Shown here piece by piece: positions 1 to 9,430 of a stretch of DNA of 64,000 nt (the stretch's first letter is position 1; each line of letters opens with the position of its first letter). The DNA is from G039954875 sp039954875 (GTDB lineage Bacteria; Bacteroidota; Bacteroidia; Flavobacteriales; Blattabacteriaceae). A program made the position numbers and the translations under genes. The stretch covers positions 868,001 to 932,000 of the forward strand of contig CP157202.1 of NCBI GenBank assembly GCA_039954875.1, read 5' to 3'. Below the pieces are notes generated by a model. It ran no database searches and was not told where the DNA came from. It was given only the letters and a program-made list of their open reading frames with translations.

Positions 1-1104
1 TTAAACCGTCGATCTCTTTTTCAGCATTAAAACTTTGCGAGCAGATACGGAGACGTTATTTACATTTAGGCACAGTAGATTACAAGATAGCTTTGACAGC
101 ATAGCCAACACCATTCAAGTCGATTTCAAATTTATACAAATCGTCGTTCTCCTCCGGTATAAAAATTTGAATAGGCGTCCTATTGGGATAAAAACGATAT
201 AAAAAGTCATACTTTTGAATATATTTTTAAAAATCGTATATGACTCTTTGAAACCGTGTTCGCTCGACTGTAGAAGCCCTCAAATAGCGATGAGCTATTT
301 GTATACGTATCAAAATTTCATAGGAGAATACTGTGGTGTAGATGAAGAAGGATGCAAAATTGATCAAGATATTTTCAACTATTTACAACCAATAACTACA
401 GCCCCATTAATACCAATGGCTTTTCCAAAAGTATACAACCGGGCAAAAACATGGTCTTACAAACTCAAAGATGGGATAAGCCCCTCTCCATACTGCCCGT
501 GAATAACTGTACTATGCGCCTCATCTATGATGATATAAACCGAATGTTTCTGACATAATGCTACAAGATCCGCCAAAGGGGCAATATATCCATCCATAGA
601 ATAAAGGCTCTTTACAACGATAAATTTCGTACCCTGCAACTTTTTAAAATTTTTCTCCAGATTTTGTGCAAATCGTTGTGCTTTAATTTCAATTAATTGA
701 CTCGCCCCAAACGGATCCCATAACGGATCAAATTATTTACTAGATAATCAAAAAGTACTGTGCCCCCCTTTGTAATATATTGGAGAATAGACACCTATGT
801 TAGCACCATATACTGAATCGAACATCGATGCGGCTTAATGCTGATAAAACACAGATAATTCCCTCTCAATAATTTAATACATTTCCGAGTGTCCATTGAT
901 GAGGCGAAATCCTGTTACCCCTCATTGATAGTGATTTTTTAAGCGTTATACCACAGCCAATCTTAGACCAATATGCTTAGCCAAACTCAGATGATCATTA
1001 GAACAAAAATCAATACTAGTCGTAGGGACTTGCTTCAATTTCCGACATTGATTTTGATTAATTCTAATGTTTATCTTAGCTTGTAATTTTTCAGGGAATA
1101 TCAT
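1..1104 (-). pseudogene. bioF: 8-amino-7-oxononanoate synthase remnant (biotin synthesis)
   Basis: Read on the minus strand from an ATG at 1104, this stretch translates piecewise into a class II PLP-dependent acyltransferase of the BioF type. The pieces occur in the family order: SNDHLSLAKH near the N-terminus, then GSTGFRLINGH, an ANIGVYSP segment, SLYSMDGYIAPLADL followed by the aldimine-region IIDEAHST, then YTFGKAIGINGAVVIG around the PLP lysine, and finally RLRICSQSFNAEKE at the C-terminus. In-frame stops and frameshifts separate these pieces, so no product can be made. The only longer open piece is 457-639. BioF condenses pimeloyl-ACP with alanine in biotin synthesis; the HTFGKALG-like block favours BioF over glycine C-acetyltransferase or serine palmitoyltransferase, but those relatives cannot be fully excluded. 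The last few residues may run past the window edge. Confidence 0.85.
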
Positions 1105-1254
1105 GTGTTTGTACATTTAACCTCATTGGATCGATGGAATTAGAAAAGTGCCATATTGACATATTTTTAATGTGCGGTACTTACTTTTACATAAGTGGCA
1201 TAGTTCCTGATTCTTAAAATATAAATATATAAAGTTTTGTAACTTTAAGCTATT

Positions 1255-3798
1255 ATGATGAACGATACTTTTTCACCCAGACTCCAAGAAGTGATCACCT
1301 ATAGTAGAGAGGAGGCCTTACGTCTTGGTCACGAACAGATTGGCACAGAGCATTTGATATTAGGCATCATTCGCGCTGGAGAGGGTAAGGCAGTCAATAT
1401 TTTGCATGCACTCGATATTAATCTACAAGAAGTACGTAAAAAAATAGAGTCTATCATACCGGTCAAACCCTTTTTGAAAAACGAGGATAAGGAAAGCCTA
1501 GAGTTAACCAAACAAGTAGAACGGGTCTTAAAAATAGTTTATTTAGAAGCTAGATTATTTCAAAGCGCAGAGATCGATACATCCCATTTACTCCTATGCA
1601 TACTTCGCAATGAACATGACCCGATCACTAAAATATTTAAACTTTTTAATATCAATTATGATATTGTACGAGAAGAGTTTAAATTTCAATACCAAAACGA
1701 TCATACAAAAAAAAGTTTTCCACAAGCGGTCTATTCCGATGAAGAGATAGAGGGAGGAGGAGGCACTTTTGGAAGTAGTGGAGGCGCTTACCCAGGAAGT
1801 GCTTACACAAAAAGTCGTACCCCTGTGCTGGACAATTTTGGTCGAGATCTGACCTTGATTGCTCTAGAAGGTAAACTAGATCCCGTCGTGGGCCGTAATA
1901 AAGAAGTAGAACGTGTCTCTCAAATATTGAGTAGACGAAAAAAAAATAATCCCTTGCTCATCGGCGAGCCTGGAGTAGGTAAATCGGCCATTGCTGAAGG
2001 CTTAGCTTTGCGTATCATACAACGTAAAGTCTCCCGTGTATTGTACAACAAGCGAGTGATCACGCTAGATGTGGTCGGCATGGTAGCCGGCACCAAATAT
2101 AGAGGCCAATTTGAAGAAAGGGCCAAAGCCATACTAAACGAATTGGAAAAAAATATAGACATTATCGTCTTCATGGATGAAATCCACACCCTAGTAGGTG
2201 CTGGTGGTACCACAGGTTCACTGGATGCCTCCAATATATTCAAACCAGCCCTAGCTCGTGGAGAAATCCAATGCATCGGTGCCACTACTTTGGACGAATA
2301 CAGACAATACATAGAAAAAGATGGAGCACTAGACCGTCGTTTTCAAAAAATACTCGTAGAACCTACTACAGAGGAAGAAACCATCGAGATATTGGATCAT
2401 ATTAAAGATAAATATCAAGCACATCACAGTGTTATTTACACCGATGAAGCCATCAAAGCTTGTGTACACCTCACAGCCAGATACATTATAGATCGTCATC
2501 TACCCGATAAGGCCATCGATGCATTGGACGAAGCTGGCTCACGCGTACACATCAAAAACATCAAGGCACCTCCAGAAATAGTTTCTCTGGAAAAACAATT
2601 GGAAAACATCCGAACAGAAAAATCCAAAATGGTCAAAAACCAAAAGTATGAAGAAGCAGCACGTCTACGAGATAGTGAGAAACGCACAGGAGAAGAATTG
2701 CTAGGGGCTCAAAGACTTTGGGAAGAAATCTCCAAAGAAAATAAAGAGATTGTCTCTGAAAAAAACGTAGCAGAAGTAGTATCGATGATGAGTGGCGTTC
2801 CGGTCCATCACGTGGCCCAAGCCGAAATAAAAAAATTGGCCCAAATATCTGAGCTGATGAAAGAAAAAATCATTGGACAAGATGAAGCTATAGAAAAAGT
2901 AGTCAAAGCCATCCGGCGTAATAGAGTTGGATTGAAAGACCCCAATCGTCCAATAGGATCTTTCATTTTCATAGGAAACACCGGTGTGGGAAAAACCCAA
3001 CTGGCCAAAGTACTTTCCGAGAAACTTTTCGATTCAGAAGAAGCCTTGGTGCGTGTCGATATGAGTGAATATATGGAAAAATTTTCCATCTCGAGACTTT
3101 TAGGTGCTCCTCCCGGATATGTAGGCTATGACGAAGGCGGTCAATTGACCGAAATGGTTCGCCGTAAACCCTACGCAGTCATCCTATTGGACGAGATCGA
3201 AAAAGCACATCCTGATGTATACAATCTGTTGCTACAAGTACTCGACGATGGAAACATCACAGACAGCTCGGGACGTAAAGTAGACTTTAAAAACACCGTG
3301 ATCATTCTAACCTCAAATGTGGGTACACGGCAATTGAAGGATTTTGGAGAAGGCATTGGCTTCGGTACTACAGCCAGAAAAAACAACGCCACCAAACATG
3401 CTAAAGTCACGATAGAAAACGCATTGAAACGCACCTTTGCTCCAGAGTTTTTGAATCGCATAGATGATGTCATCCTATTCAACTCATTACAACAAGAACA
3501 TATCGACCGTATCACCGACATCGAATTGAAAAAACTATTCAAACTAATGTCTCAATTGAAATACAAATTGAAACTCTCAGCATCGGTTAAAAAATTCATT
3601 GCCGAAAAGGGTTTTGATAAAGAATATGGCGTTCGTCCATTGAAAAGAGCTATACAAAGATTTATCGAAGACCCTATATCAGGATACATCATAAATGGAG
3701 ATGTTCAAAAAGGCGACGAGATATATCTAGACTTAAATCAACAGAAAAATGATATAAAGATCAGCATTAATAAAAAACATGTCAATAGTAATTTATGA
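1255..3798 (+). CDS. clpC: ATP-dependent Clp protease ATP-binding subunit ClpC
   Basis: This 847-residue AAA+ unfoldase has the full ClpC architecture. A double Clp N-domain occupies residues 1-150, and a Gly/Ser-rich linker lies near 168-185. The first ATPase module has Walker A GEPGVGKS at 237-244 and Walker B VFMDEIHTLVG. A coiled-coil with a UVR-like segment (KYEEAARLRDSEKR) follows. The second ATPase module has Walker A GNTGVGKT at 574-581. ClpC feeds unfolded substrates to ClpP, which is encoded about 11 kb away. The second Walker A has Asn where the family usually has Pro (GPTGVGKT); the Gly, Lys and Thr needed for nucleotide binding are kept. Two ATG codons start the frame (MMNDTF); either could be used. 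The gene stands alone and converges on the envelope operon downstream. Confidence 0.96.
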   Translation: MMNDTFSPRLQEVITYSREEALRLGHEQIGTEHLILGIIRAGEGKAVNILHALDINLQEVRKKIESIIPVKPFLKNEDKESLELTKQVERVLKIVYLEARLFQSAEIDTSHLLLCILRNEHDPITKIFKLFNINYDIVREEFKFQYQNDHTKKSFPQAVYSDEEIEGGGGTFGSSGGAYPGSAYTKSRTPVLDNFGRDLTLIALEGKLDPVVGRNKEVERVSQILSRRKKNNPLLIGEPGVGKSAIAEGLALRIIQRKVSRVLYNKRVITLDVVGMVAGTKYRGQFEERAKAILNELEKNIDIIVFMDEIHTLVGAGGTTGSLDASNIFKPALARGEIQCIGATTLDEYRQYIEKDGALDRRFQKILVEPTTEEETIEILDHIKDKYQAHHSVIYTDEAIKACVHLTARYIIDRHLPDKAIDALDEAGSRVHIKNIKAPPEIVSLEKQLENIRTEKSKMVKNQKYEEAARLRDSEKRTGEELLGAQRLWEEISKENKEIVSEKNVAEVVSMMSGVPVHHVAQAEIKKLAQISELMKEKIIGQDEAIEKVVKAIRRNRVGLKDPNRPIGSFIFIGNTGVGKTQLAKVLSEKLFDSEEALVRVDMSEYMEKFSISRLLGAPPGYVGYDEGGQLTEMVRRKPYAVILLDEIEKAHPDVYNLLLQVLDDGNITDSSGRKVDFKNTVIILTSNVGTRQLKDFGEGIGFGTTARKNNATKHAKVTIENALKRTFAPEFLNRIDDVILFNSLQQEHIDRITDIELKKLFKLMSQLKYKLKLSASVKKFIAEKGFDKEYGVRPLKRAIQRFIEDPISGYIINGDVQKGDEIYLDLNQQKNDIKISINKKHVNSNL

Positions 3799-3912
3799 TA
3801 AATAAAAGTCGAACATGATAGGAAAAATATAATCCGTCATGAACTAGGAGATAATTAAAAGATAAAAACCATGGGATACTTCCAAATTAAAATATTAAAC
3901 ATTATTAATATT

Positions 3913-4944
3913 CTAATCCATGATGTCCAACAATCGATCTACTACATAGTATTCAGAGATGAGGTCCATGCAAGCCCAATCTCCCCTCCAACAAATCTTA
4001 TCTCCGAATACGGAACAAGGCCGGCAATCCAGCTTCGTTTGTACGATATTTTCAGGACATTGACCATAACCATAAAATCCAGCAAACGGATGAGTGGCCC
4101 CCCATATCGACACTACTCTTGTCCCTACTATAGATGCGAGATGCATATTGGCTGAGTCCATACTCAACATTACGTCGAGTGCTCGAATCATATGGAGCTC
4201 CTCGGCCCATGTGAGTTTAGCCACAAGACTGGTCACATTATCAAACTGTTGAGCTAATTGCGCTGCATACGTCTCCTCGGATTGTCCACCACCAAAAAGA
4301 AAGATTTTGACATTTTTTTTATTGAGGAGCCTGATGACCTTTTTCATTTTTTCTAAAGGGTAGCGTTTCTCCCTATAATTAGCGAAAGGAGCAATACCGA
4401 CCCATATTTCTTTTTTTTCGTGACCTACACAAATGAACACACTCGAGGAGATTTTTTTTTTAGATGGAAGTGCATGGCTCAAATGGATTTGAAATCCAAG
4501 CGTACGAAAGACATCAGCATATCTCTCTATAGTGGGTTTTAAGGGAAACAAACGTTTATCTTGTCGGCGGACGAGGGCCTTTTTTTCCTTCCTACCTTTG
4601 TCAATGACAGCCATAGATACCTTTGAAAAACCAAAAAAACCTCGCAGGACTTTAGATCGGATCACATCGTGAAGATCGGCGATTTGATTAATATGCAACT
4701 CTTTGAGTGAGCGATAAAGCTTGTATAGTCCTCGAAATCCCTTGTGTGTTTGATGAGGATCAAAAGGATAAGGGTATACATTGGGCAGTCCATCCAGTAT
4801 AGGAATGAATTCTTGCTTGGTCAGGAATATGAAACGATCGTCGGGACAAGTCCTGGCCAATAGATCCATCAATGGCACAGCAACAGCAACATCTCCTAAG
4901 GAGGAGAGACGTATAACCAAAATATTTCTTTGAGTCGAAGACAT
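3913..4944 (-). CDS. Glycosyltransferase family 9 (heptosyltransferase-like)
   Basis: The 343-residue product starts with RNILVIRLSSLGDVAVAVPL, the typical N-terminus of GT9 ADP-heptose:LPS heptosyltransferases. It has the C-terminal donor-binding block SMDSANMHLASIVGTRVVSIWGAT near residues 260-283. These enzymes work on the cytoplasmic face of the inner membrane and add heptose to the LPS core. The gene is the last of the minus-strand envelope operon and starts one base after the stop of the DUF4254 gene, a pairing often seen in Bacteroidota. This suggests the two act together in LPS core assembly. The true sugar donor cannot be told from sequence. It ends convergently with clpC, with about 114 bp between them and no obvious terminator hairpin. 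Confidence 0.88.
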   Translation of the reverse strand: MSSTQRNILVIRLSSLGDVAVAVPLMDLLARTCPDDRFIFLTKQEFIPILDGLPNVYPYPFDPHQTHKGFRGLYKLYRSLKELHINQIADLHDVIRSKVLRGFFGFSKVSMAVIDKGRKEKKALVRRQDKRLFPLKPTIERYADVFRTLGFQIHLSHALPSKKKISSSVFICVGHEKKEIWVGIAPFANYREKRYPLEKMKKVIRLLNKKNVKIFLFGGGQSEETYAAQLAQQFDNVTSLVAKLTWAEELHMIRALDVMLSMDSANMHLASIVGTRVVSIWGATHPFAGFYGYGQCPENIVQTKLDCRPCSVFGDKICWRGDWACMDLISEYYVVDRLLDIMD

Positions 4945-4945
4945 T

Positions 4946-5611
4946 TCATTTCTTTTTGTAAAGAATAGGATTCAATGTTTCGTCATTGTACATTTTTATT
5001 TGTTTGTAGACTTTCATGTATTTCCTACCAGTTTGGATATCTTCAAACAATTCTTCAATGGCCGTAGAGAGATCTTCTTGTTGGATTTGCAGTAGATGCA
5101 ATTTTTGTCTACATTGATTTTTGTGAGTTACAGATGTGTCTTTCCTCTGAACTTGTTCTTCCATATGATAGATCTTTAGAGCCAATATCGAGAGCCTATC
5201 TACAGCCCAGGCAGGACTTTCGGTATTAATCTTGGCTCGAATCAAGGGCTTGGTATTCTGATACCAGTTTAAGAAATAAACGTCAATGAATTCTACCAAA
5301 TCTGTGCGTTCTTGATTGGAGGCATCTATCCGGTGTTTGAACTTCATGCCTTCTCGAGGGTCAATCTTGGGATTTCGGATTAGGTCTTCAAGATGCCATT
5401 GTACCGTATCAATCCAATTCTTCAAATAGAGTAAATGTTGGAGATCGTTTTTCGAATAAGGATTTTGTATTGGGGCATCGATATCGTTGAGCTGATGATA
5501 GTCTTGAATACTTTGATTGAAAACCCCCCAACAGTTATCAATAAAACGTATACGCGCCATATGAATGGGGAATTTAGGTATACGTTTTTGGATCATATCT
5601 TTTGTGGACAA
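4946..5611 (-). CDS. DUF4254 domain-containing protein
   Basis: The 221-residue protein carries the signature of DUF4254: a QSIQDYHQLND segment near residue 34, then LLYLKNWIDTVQWHLEDLIR, and later RIDASNQERTDLVEFID. No signal peptide or membrane segment is visible, so it is probably cytoplasmic and mainly helical. The family is largely confined to Bacteroidota and has no established reaction. Its gene regularly sits beside a GT9 glycosyltransferase gene, as here, where only one base separates them, and three bases separate it from the transglycosylase gene upstream. A role in LPS core or glycan assembly is an inference from that context. Length and motifs look complete. Confidence 0.87.
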   Translation of the reverse strand: MSTKDMIQKRIPKFPIHMARIRFIDNCWGVFNQSIQDYHQLNDIDAPIQNPYSKNDLQHLLYLKNWIDTVQWHLEDLIRNPKIDPREGMKFKHRIDASNQERTDLVEFIDVYFLNWYQNTKPLIRAKINTESPAWAVDRLSILALKIYHMEEQVQRKDTSVTHKNQCRQKLHLLQIQQEDLSTAIEELFEDIQTGRKYMKVYKQIKMYNDETLNPILYKKK

Positions 5612-5614
5612 CGG

Positions 5615-6964
5615 TCACTCTTTATTCGTACAAAGAGTTATTTTTTTCTTCGATGAAATTTTAAATGGGCTCAACTTATACCGGTTTTTAGTACCTTGCA
5701 ATCTATTCCTAGATATCTTAGCGACAGTGACTTGTTTTCTTTCCTTTATTCTGGTATGGGTAAATCTGCTCGCCAAATATTTTTTCCGGGACCTTTTGAA
5801 AGCTAATGAAATTCTTGGAGACTTCTTGGAATTCTTAAAAGACTTCTTGTATCGTCTGCAATTGAAAATATGATCCGGTATGTTTTCTCCGCGAGCATAT
5901 AGAATATCCTCTTTCTCTGCAAACAATACGATCTTATCTTTAGGCAACCTTAGGGAAAATTTGTCTCCCTTCGGTACAATCCCTAAGACATACTGAGGAT
6001 TTAAAAATGTCAACTCCTCACGAGGGATATCCAATTCTTCGGCTAGAAGGTTTAGAGAAACTTTTTTATCGATGGGTACGACTTCAGTTTGATCATAACT
6101 TAAGTGGAGATGTTCAGGTAGGATATTGTGCTCTTTGTAATAATTCATCACATAGTTTACAGCAATAAATTTAGGGACGTAATTTCTCGTCTCTCTGGGT
6201 AGGTAAGGTTGCAAGTGCCAGAAGTCTTTTTCGCCTCCAGAACGTTGCAATGCTCTTTCTACGGTGCCCGGACCAGCATTATAAGCAGCCAATACTAATG
6301 CCCAATCTCCAATGCGGGCGTAGAGGTCCTTGAGATAACGACAAGCGGCTTCTGTAGCTTGGACTGGATCATTTCTATCGTCATAAAAACCGGTTTTGTA
6401 TAGTTCGTATAACCTGCCGGTCTCAGGAATAAACTGCCATATTCCTTGTGCTCCTGCTCTTGAGATGGCTTTAGCATTGAGATTGGATTCTACAATGGCC
6501 AAATATTTCAACTCTTTGGGGATATCATACTTGGTCAATATCTCTTCAAAAAGTGGAAAGTAAAATTCGGCCAATGCAAAAACTTTTCCCAAATATTTCC
6601 CCATACGTAAATAGCTTTCTACAGCAGCGTGTACGGTAGTATTGTATTGGGGTATATTTATTTGAGACTTTTGATTAAGTGTTTCGAGACGCTCTTTCAA
6701 CTGTTCGGATTCTACTGTAATTATAGGCTCTCCATCGATACCTTCGTCAGTAAAGAGTTCAGATTTTTGGGATCCGTCTCGCCATATGCTGTCTATACTT
6801 TGGATATAATCCACATCGGACTGCTCGACGAGTATATCAGGCTGATCTAAAGGGAACTCTCTCTGCAAATCAGGAGAAGTTTGGATCTGTATATCGAGAT
6901 GTGCTTGGGCTTGACCCCAATGATAAAGCAATGAAAAAGTAAGGATGAAATATTTATTAATCAT
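5615..6964 (-). CDS. Membrane-associated lytic murein transglycosylase (MltD-like)
   Basis: The 449-residue protein begins with a short hydrophobic signal sequence (residues 1-21, ending AQA). The SLT/lysozyme-like domain covers about residues 130-300. It has the catalytic Glu in IVESNLN at residue 159, then GAQGIWQFIPETG, DDRNDPVQATEAAC and the AYNAGPG motif near 227-233. A LysM-like segment follows at about 305-350. The protein cleaves the MurNAc-GlcNAc bond of peptidoglycan to form 1,6-anhydro ends, acting in the periplasm. The C-terminal 65 residues are very rich in Lys and Arg, which is unusual for MltD and might contact anionic surface polymer or be drifted sequence. It lies three bases upstream of the DUF4254 gene in the envelope operon. 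Confidence 0.9.
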   Translation of the reverse strand: MINKYFILTFSLLYHWGQAQAHLDIQIQTSPDLQREFPLDQPDILVEQSDVDYIQSIDSIWRDGSQKSELFTDEGIDGEPIITVESEQLKERLETLNQKSQINIPQYNTTVHAAVESYLRMGKYLGKVFALAEFYFPLFEEILTKYDIPKELKYLAIVESNLNAKAISRAGAQGIWQFIPETGRLYELYKTGFYDDRNDPVQATEAACRYLKDLYARIGDWALVLAAYNAGPGTVERALQRSGGEKDFWHLQPYLPRETRNYVPKFIAVNYVMNYYKEHNILPEHLHLSYDQTEVVPIDKKVSLNLLAEELDIPREELTFLNPQYVLGIVPKGDKFSLRLPKDKIVLFAEKEDILYARGENIPDHIFNCRRYKKSFKNSKKSPRISLAFKRSRKKYLASRFTHTRIKERKQVTVAKISRNRLQGTKNRYKLSPFKISSKKKITLCTNKE

Positions 6965-7046
6965 GATGTTAATTTGCTATCTCAATACTTAGGGAAAAAT
7001 AACTAAGGAGGTAAAAGTAGAAAAAAATAAATTTTACTCACAAATC

Positions 7047-7268
7047 TCAAGTAGATAATGTTTTGTCTTTATCTGTTAATTCAGATTTATTTTGATCTTC
7101 CCCGACGATTTCCTTTTGAGTAGCTTTCTTGAACTCCTTCAACCCTATACCTAAACCCTTCATGAGCTCAGGGATCTTTTTTCCACCGAACAATAGAAGA
7201 GCTAGAATCACGATAACGACGATCTCTGTAGTTCCAAAAGTACCCAATAAAGTCAGTATAAGATTCAT
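7047..7268 (-). CDS. tatA: Sec-independent protein translocase TatA/TatE
   Basis: A small protein with one N-terminal membrane helix (TTEIVVIVILALLLF) followed by the TatA hinge FGGKKIPELMKGLGIGLKEFK and a charged, unstructured tail. This is the standard form of the pore-forming component of the twin-arginine export system, which moves folded proteins over the inner membrane. I chose the ATG at 7268 (73 residues). An in-frame ATG at 7316 would add 16 polar residues before the membrane helix, which is atypical for the family. The gene lies between the EnvC-like gene and the transglycosylase gene in the same operon. No tatC is present in this window. Confidence 0.88.
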   Translation of the reverse strand: MNLILTLLGTFGTTEIVVIVILALLLFGGKKIPELMKGLGIGLKEFKKATQKEIVGEDQNKSELTDKDKTLST

Positions 7269-7317
7269 GATTGTGGTTGTTTGGCAGGTAAAGTTATAAA
7301 TTTCCACATAAATCAAA

Positions 7318-8607
7318 TTATAGACCTTTAACCCAATGGGCTGGGTTTTGTTTTAAAGTATTATACCAAATCTGGAAGTTCAACAGGGTTTGACTCTCGG
7401 CATTGGTATATATCCTGCCCAAAGACTGATTAATCTTCACCCTGTTCCCTTTGTGGACATAGGTTTCTTGCAGATTATTGTAGACGCTGTAGTAATTGCC
7501 ATGTTGGATTAAAACGGCTTTCACACCCCCGGTGATCAAATATACGGCACTGACTGTACCTTGAAAAATAGCTTTGGCATCGGCTCCTTTTGGGGTAAGG
7601 ATGTCTACTCCACTGTTATCCACATATACTCCTTGTAGACCTGGATAAGGCTGCTTACCAAAGTAATTCAGTACAGTACCTTGCGCCACTGGCCAAGGGA
7701 GTTTGCCTTTATTGCTAGCAAAATATGAAGCGAGTTTGCTTTCTTCTACAGACAATGAGAGATCGTGATAAGTATCATATTTAAAACCTTTTATAGATTC
7801 TTTGCCCTTCTTAACGAGTCCTTCCCTACGGCGTCTGGCTGCTTTTTCTACCCTAAGTTTGGCCAAACGGATTTCACTGGAGATAAGTATTTGGATTTGT
7901 CGGTCTAATCTTCTTGCTTCGGCTTGTTTCATTTGGATAGAGGAAATCAGATTTTTTTGTGTCTTCTGCAAGAGTCTCATCAGTTTATTTTGATCTTCCT
8001 TTTCGGATTCTAGTTGTACTTTTTGTTTTTCTTGTTGCTGAACAAGTGATTGTTTTTCTTGCTTATCCTGTTGCAACTTTTGTACACTTCTAGTCAACTC
8101 ACCTTGCTTGTAGTGGAGTTTAGTGGCTCTTTCCTCTTGAAAATTGGAGTATTTCTCTAAGTATTTCAGCCTTTTGAAGACTTGCCCTAAGTTGGTGGAC
8201 GATAAAAATAATAAGATTTTTTGTTGGACCACTCTGTTTTTGTAGGCTTGGACTAATACGTTGTTGTACTCCCTTTTTAATATGGTGAGATCTTTACGGA
8301 GTTGTGATACCTCATGCTGTCTTTGATCGATACTACGTCCGATGAAGTGCCTTTCTTTTTGGATATTGGAAATGAGTTGGGTACGTATTTTGATATTTTT
8401 ACTTAGCCTCTGTAAATGACTGAATGTCTTGGAGGCTTGTTTTTTAGTATGCTGGGCCTGCGCGTTAAGTTTTTGGATTTCAGACTTCAGAATTTGACTC
8501 TTCTTTTTTAGGGTGTATCTATCCTGAGCCCATACCGCTATCACAAGAAAAGTGAAAAAAAAAATTAAATTTATGACGAATAATGAACGATGAGGTCTAT
8601 CTTGCAT
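7318..8607 (-). CDS. EnvC-like murein hydrolase activator (degenerate M23 domain)
   Basis: The 429-residue protein has an N-terminal hydrophobic signal or anchor (FVINLIFFFTFLVIAVWA). A long Gln/Lys/Arg-rich coiled coil follows at roughly residues 30-260, and a C-terminal LytM/M23-like domain covers about 310-429. The M23 zinc ligands are missing: the first His-Gly-Asp site reads NSGVDI, the HxH position is gone (LNFQIW), and only HG in IQHGNYYSVYNNL remains. This matches EnvC/NlpD-type activators, which do not cut peptidoglycan but switch on amidases at division. It is probably periplasmic. The gene abuts the broken DUF4292 gene upstream and is followed by tatA. Loss of zinc ligands is a property of the activator class, so it need not mean decay. 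Confidence 0.85.
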   Translation of the reverse strand: MQDRPHRSLFVINLIFFFTFLVIAVWAQDRYTLKKKSQILKSEIQKLNAQAQHTKKQASKTFSHLQRLSKNIKIRTQLISNIQKERHFIGRSIDQRQHEVSQLRKDLTILKREYNNVLVQAYKNRVVQQKILLFLSSTNLGQVFKRLKYLEKYSNFQEERATKLHYKQGELTRSVQKLQQDKQEKQSLVQQQEKQKVQLESEKEDQNKLMRLLQKTQKNLISSIQMKQAEARRLDRQIQILISSEIRLAKLRVEKAARRRREGLVKKGKESIKGFKYDTYHDLSLSVEESKLASYFASNKGKLPWPVAQGTVLNYFGKQPYPGLQGVYVDNSGVDILTPKGADAKAIFQGTVSAVYLITGGVKAVLIQHGNYYSVYNNLQETYVHKGNRVKINQSLGRIYTNAESQTLLNFQIWYNTLKQNPAHWVKGL

Positions 8608-9419
8608 TTACCAACTTCTTTCTTTGTACCCTTTTTGGATAAAAAATGATGTATCTATCAGCTTGTTAATGTTAATCCCTCCCACTGTTATAGAAATGAC
8701 AGGATAGGGTTTTTCATTAATGAATATATCTGTTTTCCCTGGAAAGAGTTGATCACCAACTTTCTGCCAGTCATCATGGATGATGGTGAGTCGCATTGAG
8801 ATATCTATTTTCTTAACCAACTCCTTTATAACATAAAAACTACCATCTATCTCTAATGTATGAGTGCATCCTTTGACAGTTTTTGCCGTACTGGTGATCA
8901 AAATATTATTTATGGAAGTTAAAGTATACATATTATCCAATGAACTTGCGAGCAACTTGTAGTTTTCACTATTCAACTCGAACAATGATTGCTCTAGAAA
9001 CAATCGCTCGAATTAAGTGTAATCTAAAAAGTTTGTTTTCAAATATTGATTAGTTAGAAAAAAATCGCCCTTCCAATAGGTTTTTTGTATCTTTTCGTAG
9101 ACCGCTATCCCTTCTGAAATAATCAGAGCCCGAGCTACTGGAAACCCGAAAAATAATGCATTGATCCAGATTTTTTACCAGGTTGAATATAAATATTAGT
9201 ATGAGCATTCCGTCCTTGGCCTTTTCTTTCCATTCTCATATTTCCACTGAGGCTGACATTTTGAGCAAACGTGAGATAAAAAATTTGATAAGAATGAATG
9301 ATCTGCCATATTTGAGACAATCTAGCCCTGTTGCTCAGAAGAGATTTTGAACCCGTGCATACCCATATGAGAACAAACAGAACTAATAGGATAAAACTAC
9401 CACTTTCTTTCCAATACAT
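8608..9419 (-). pseudogene. DUF4292 lipoprotein, broken
   Basis: On the minus strand the N-terminal piece from 9419 has a lipoprotein-like start (LLVLFVLIWVCTGSKS), then a segment ending NIYIQPGKK. A frameshift near 9150-9170 moves the reading into ALFFGFPVARALIISEGIAVY, which continues to a TAA at 9013-9015. After that stop the frame stays open for 131 more codons to 8608, including the family's final FFIQKGYK block. Joined together, the pieces rebuild a typical DUF4292 protein, a LolA/LolB-fold outer-membrane lipoprotein of Bacteroidota. Its position between the nucleotidyltransferase gene and the EnvC-like gene is the usual place for this gene. The two breaks should abolish it, but the ORF after the stop could in principle be translated from a TTG at 9003. 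Confidence 0.82.
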
Positions 9420-9430
9420 GCGAGTTTTTT

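Noticed and set aside
215..502. 95-codon plus-strand ORF at the window start
   Set aside because: It is antisense to the bioF remnant, whose minus-strand pieces match the family in order; the plus-strand product has no recognisable features.
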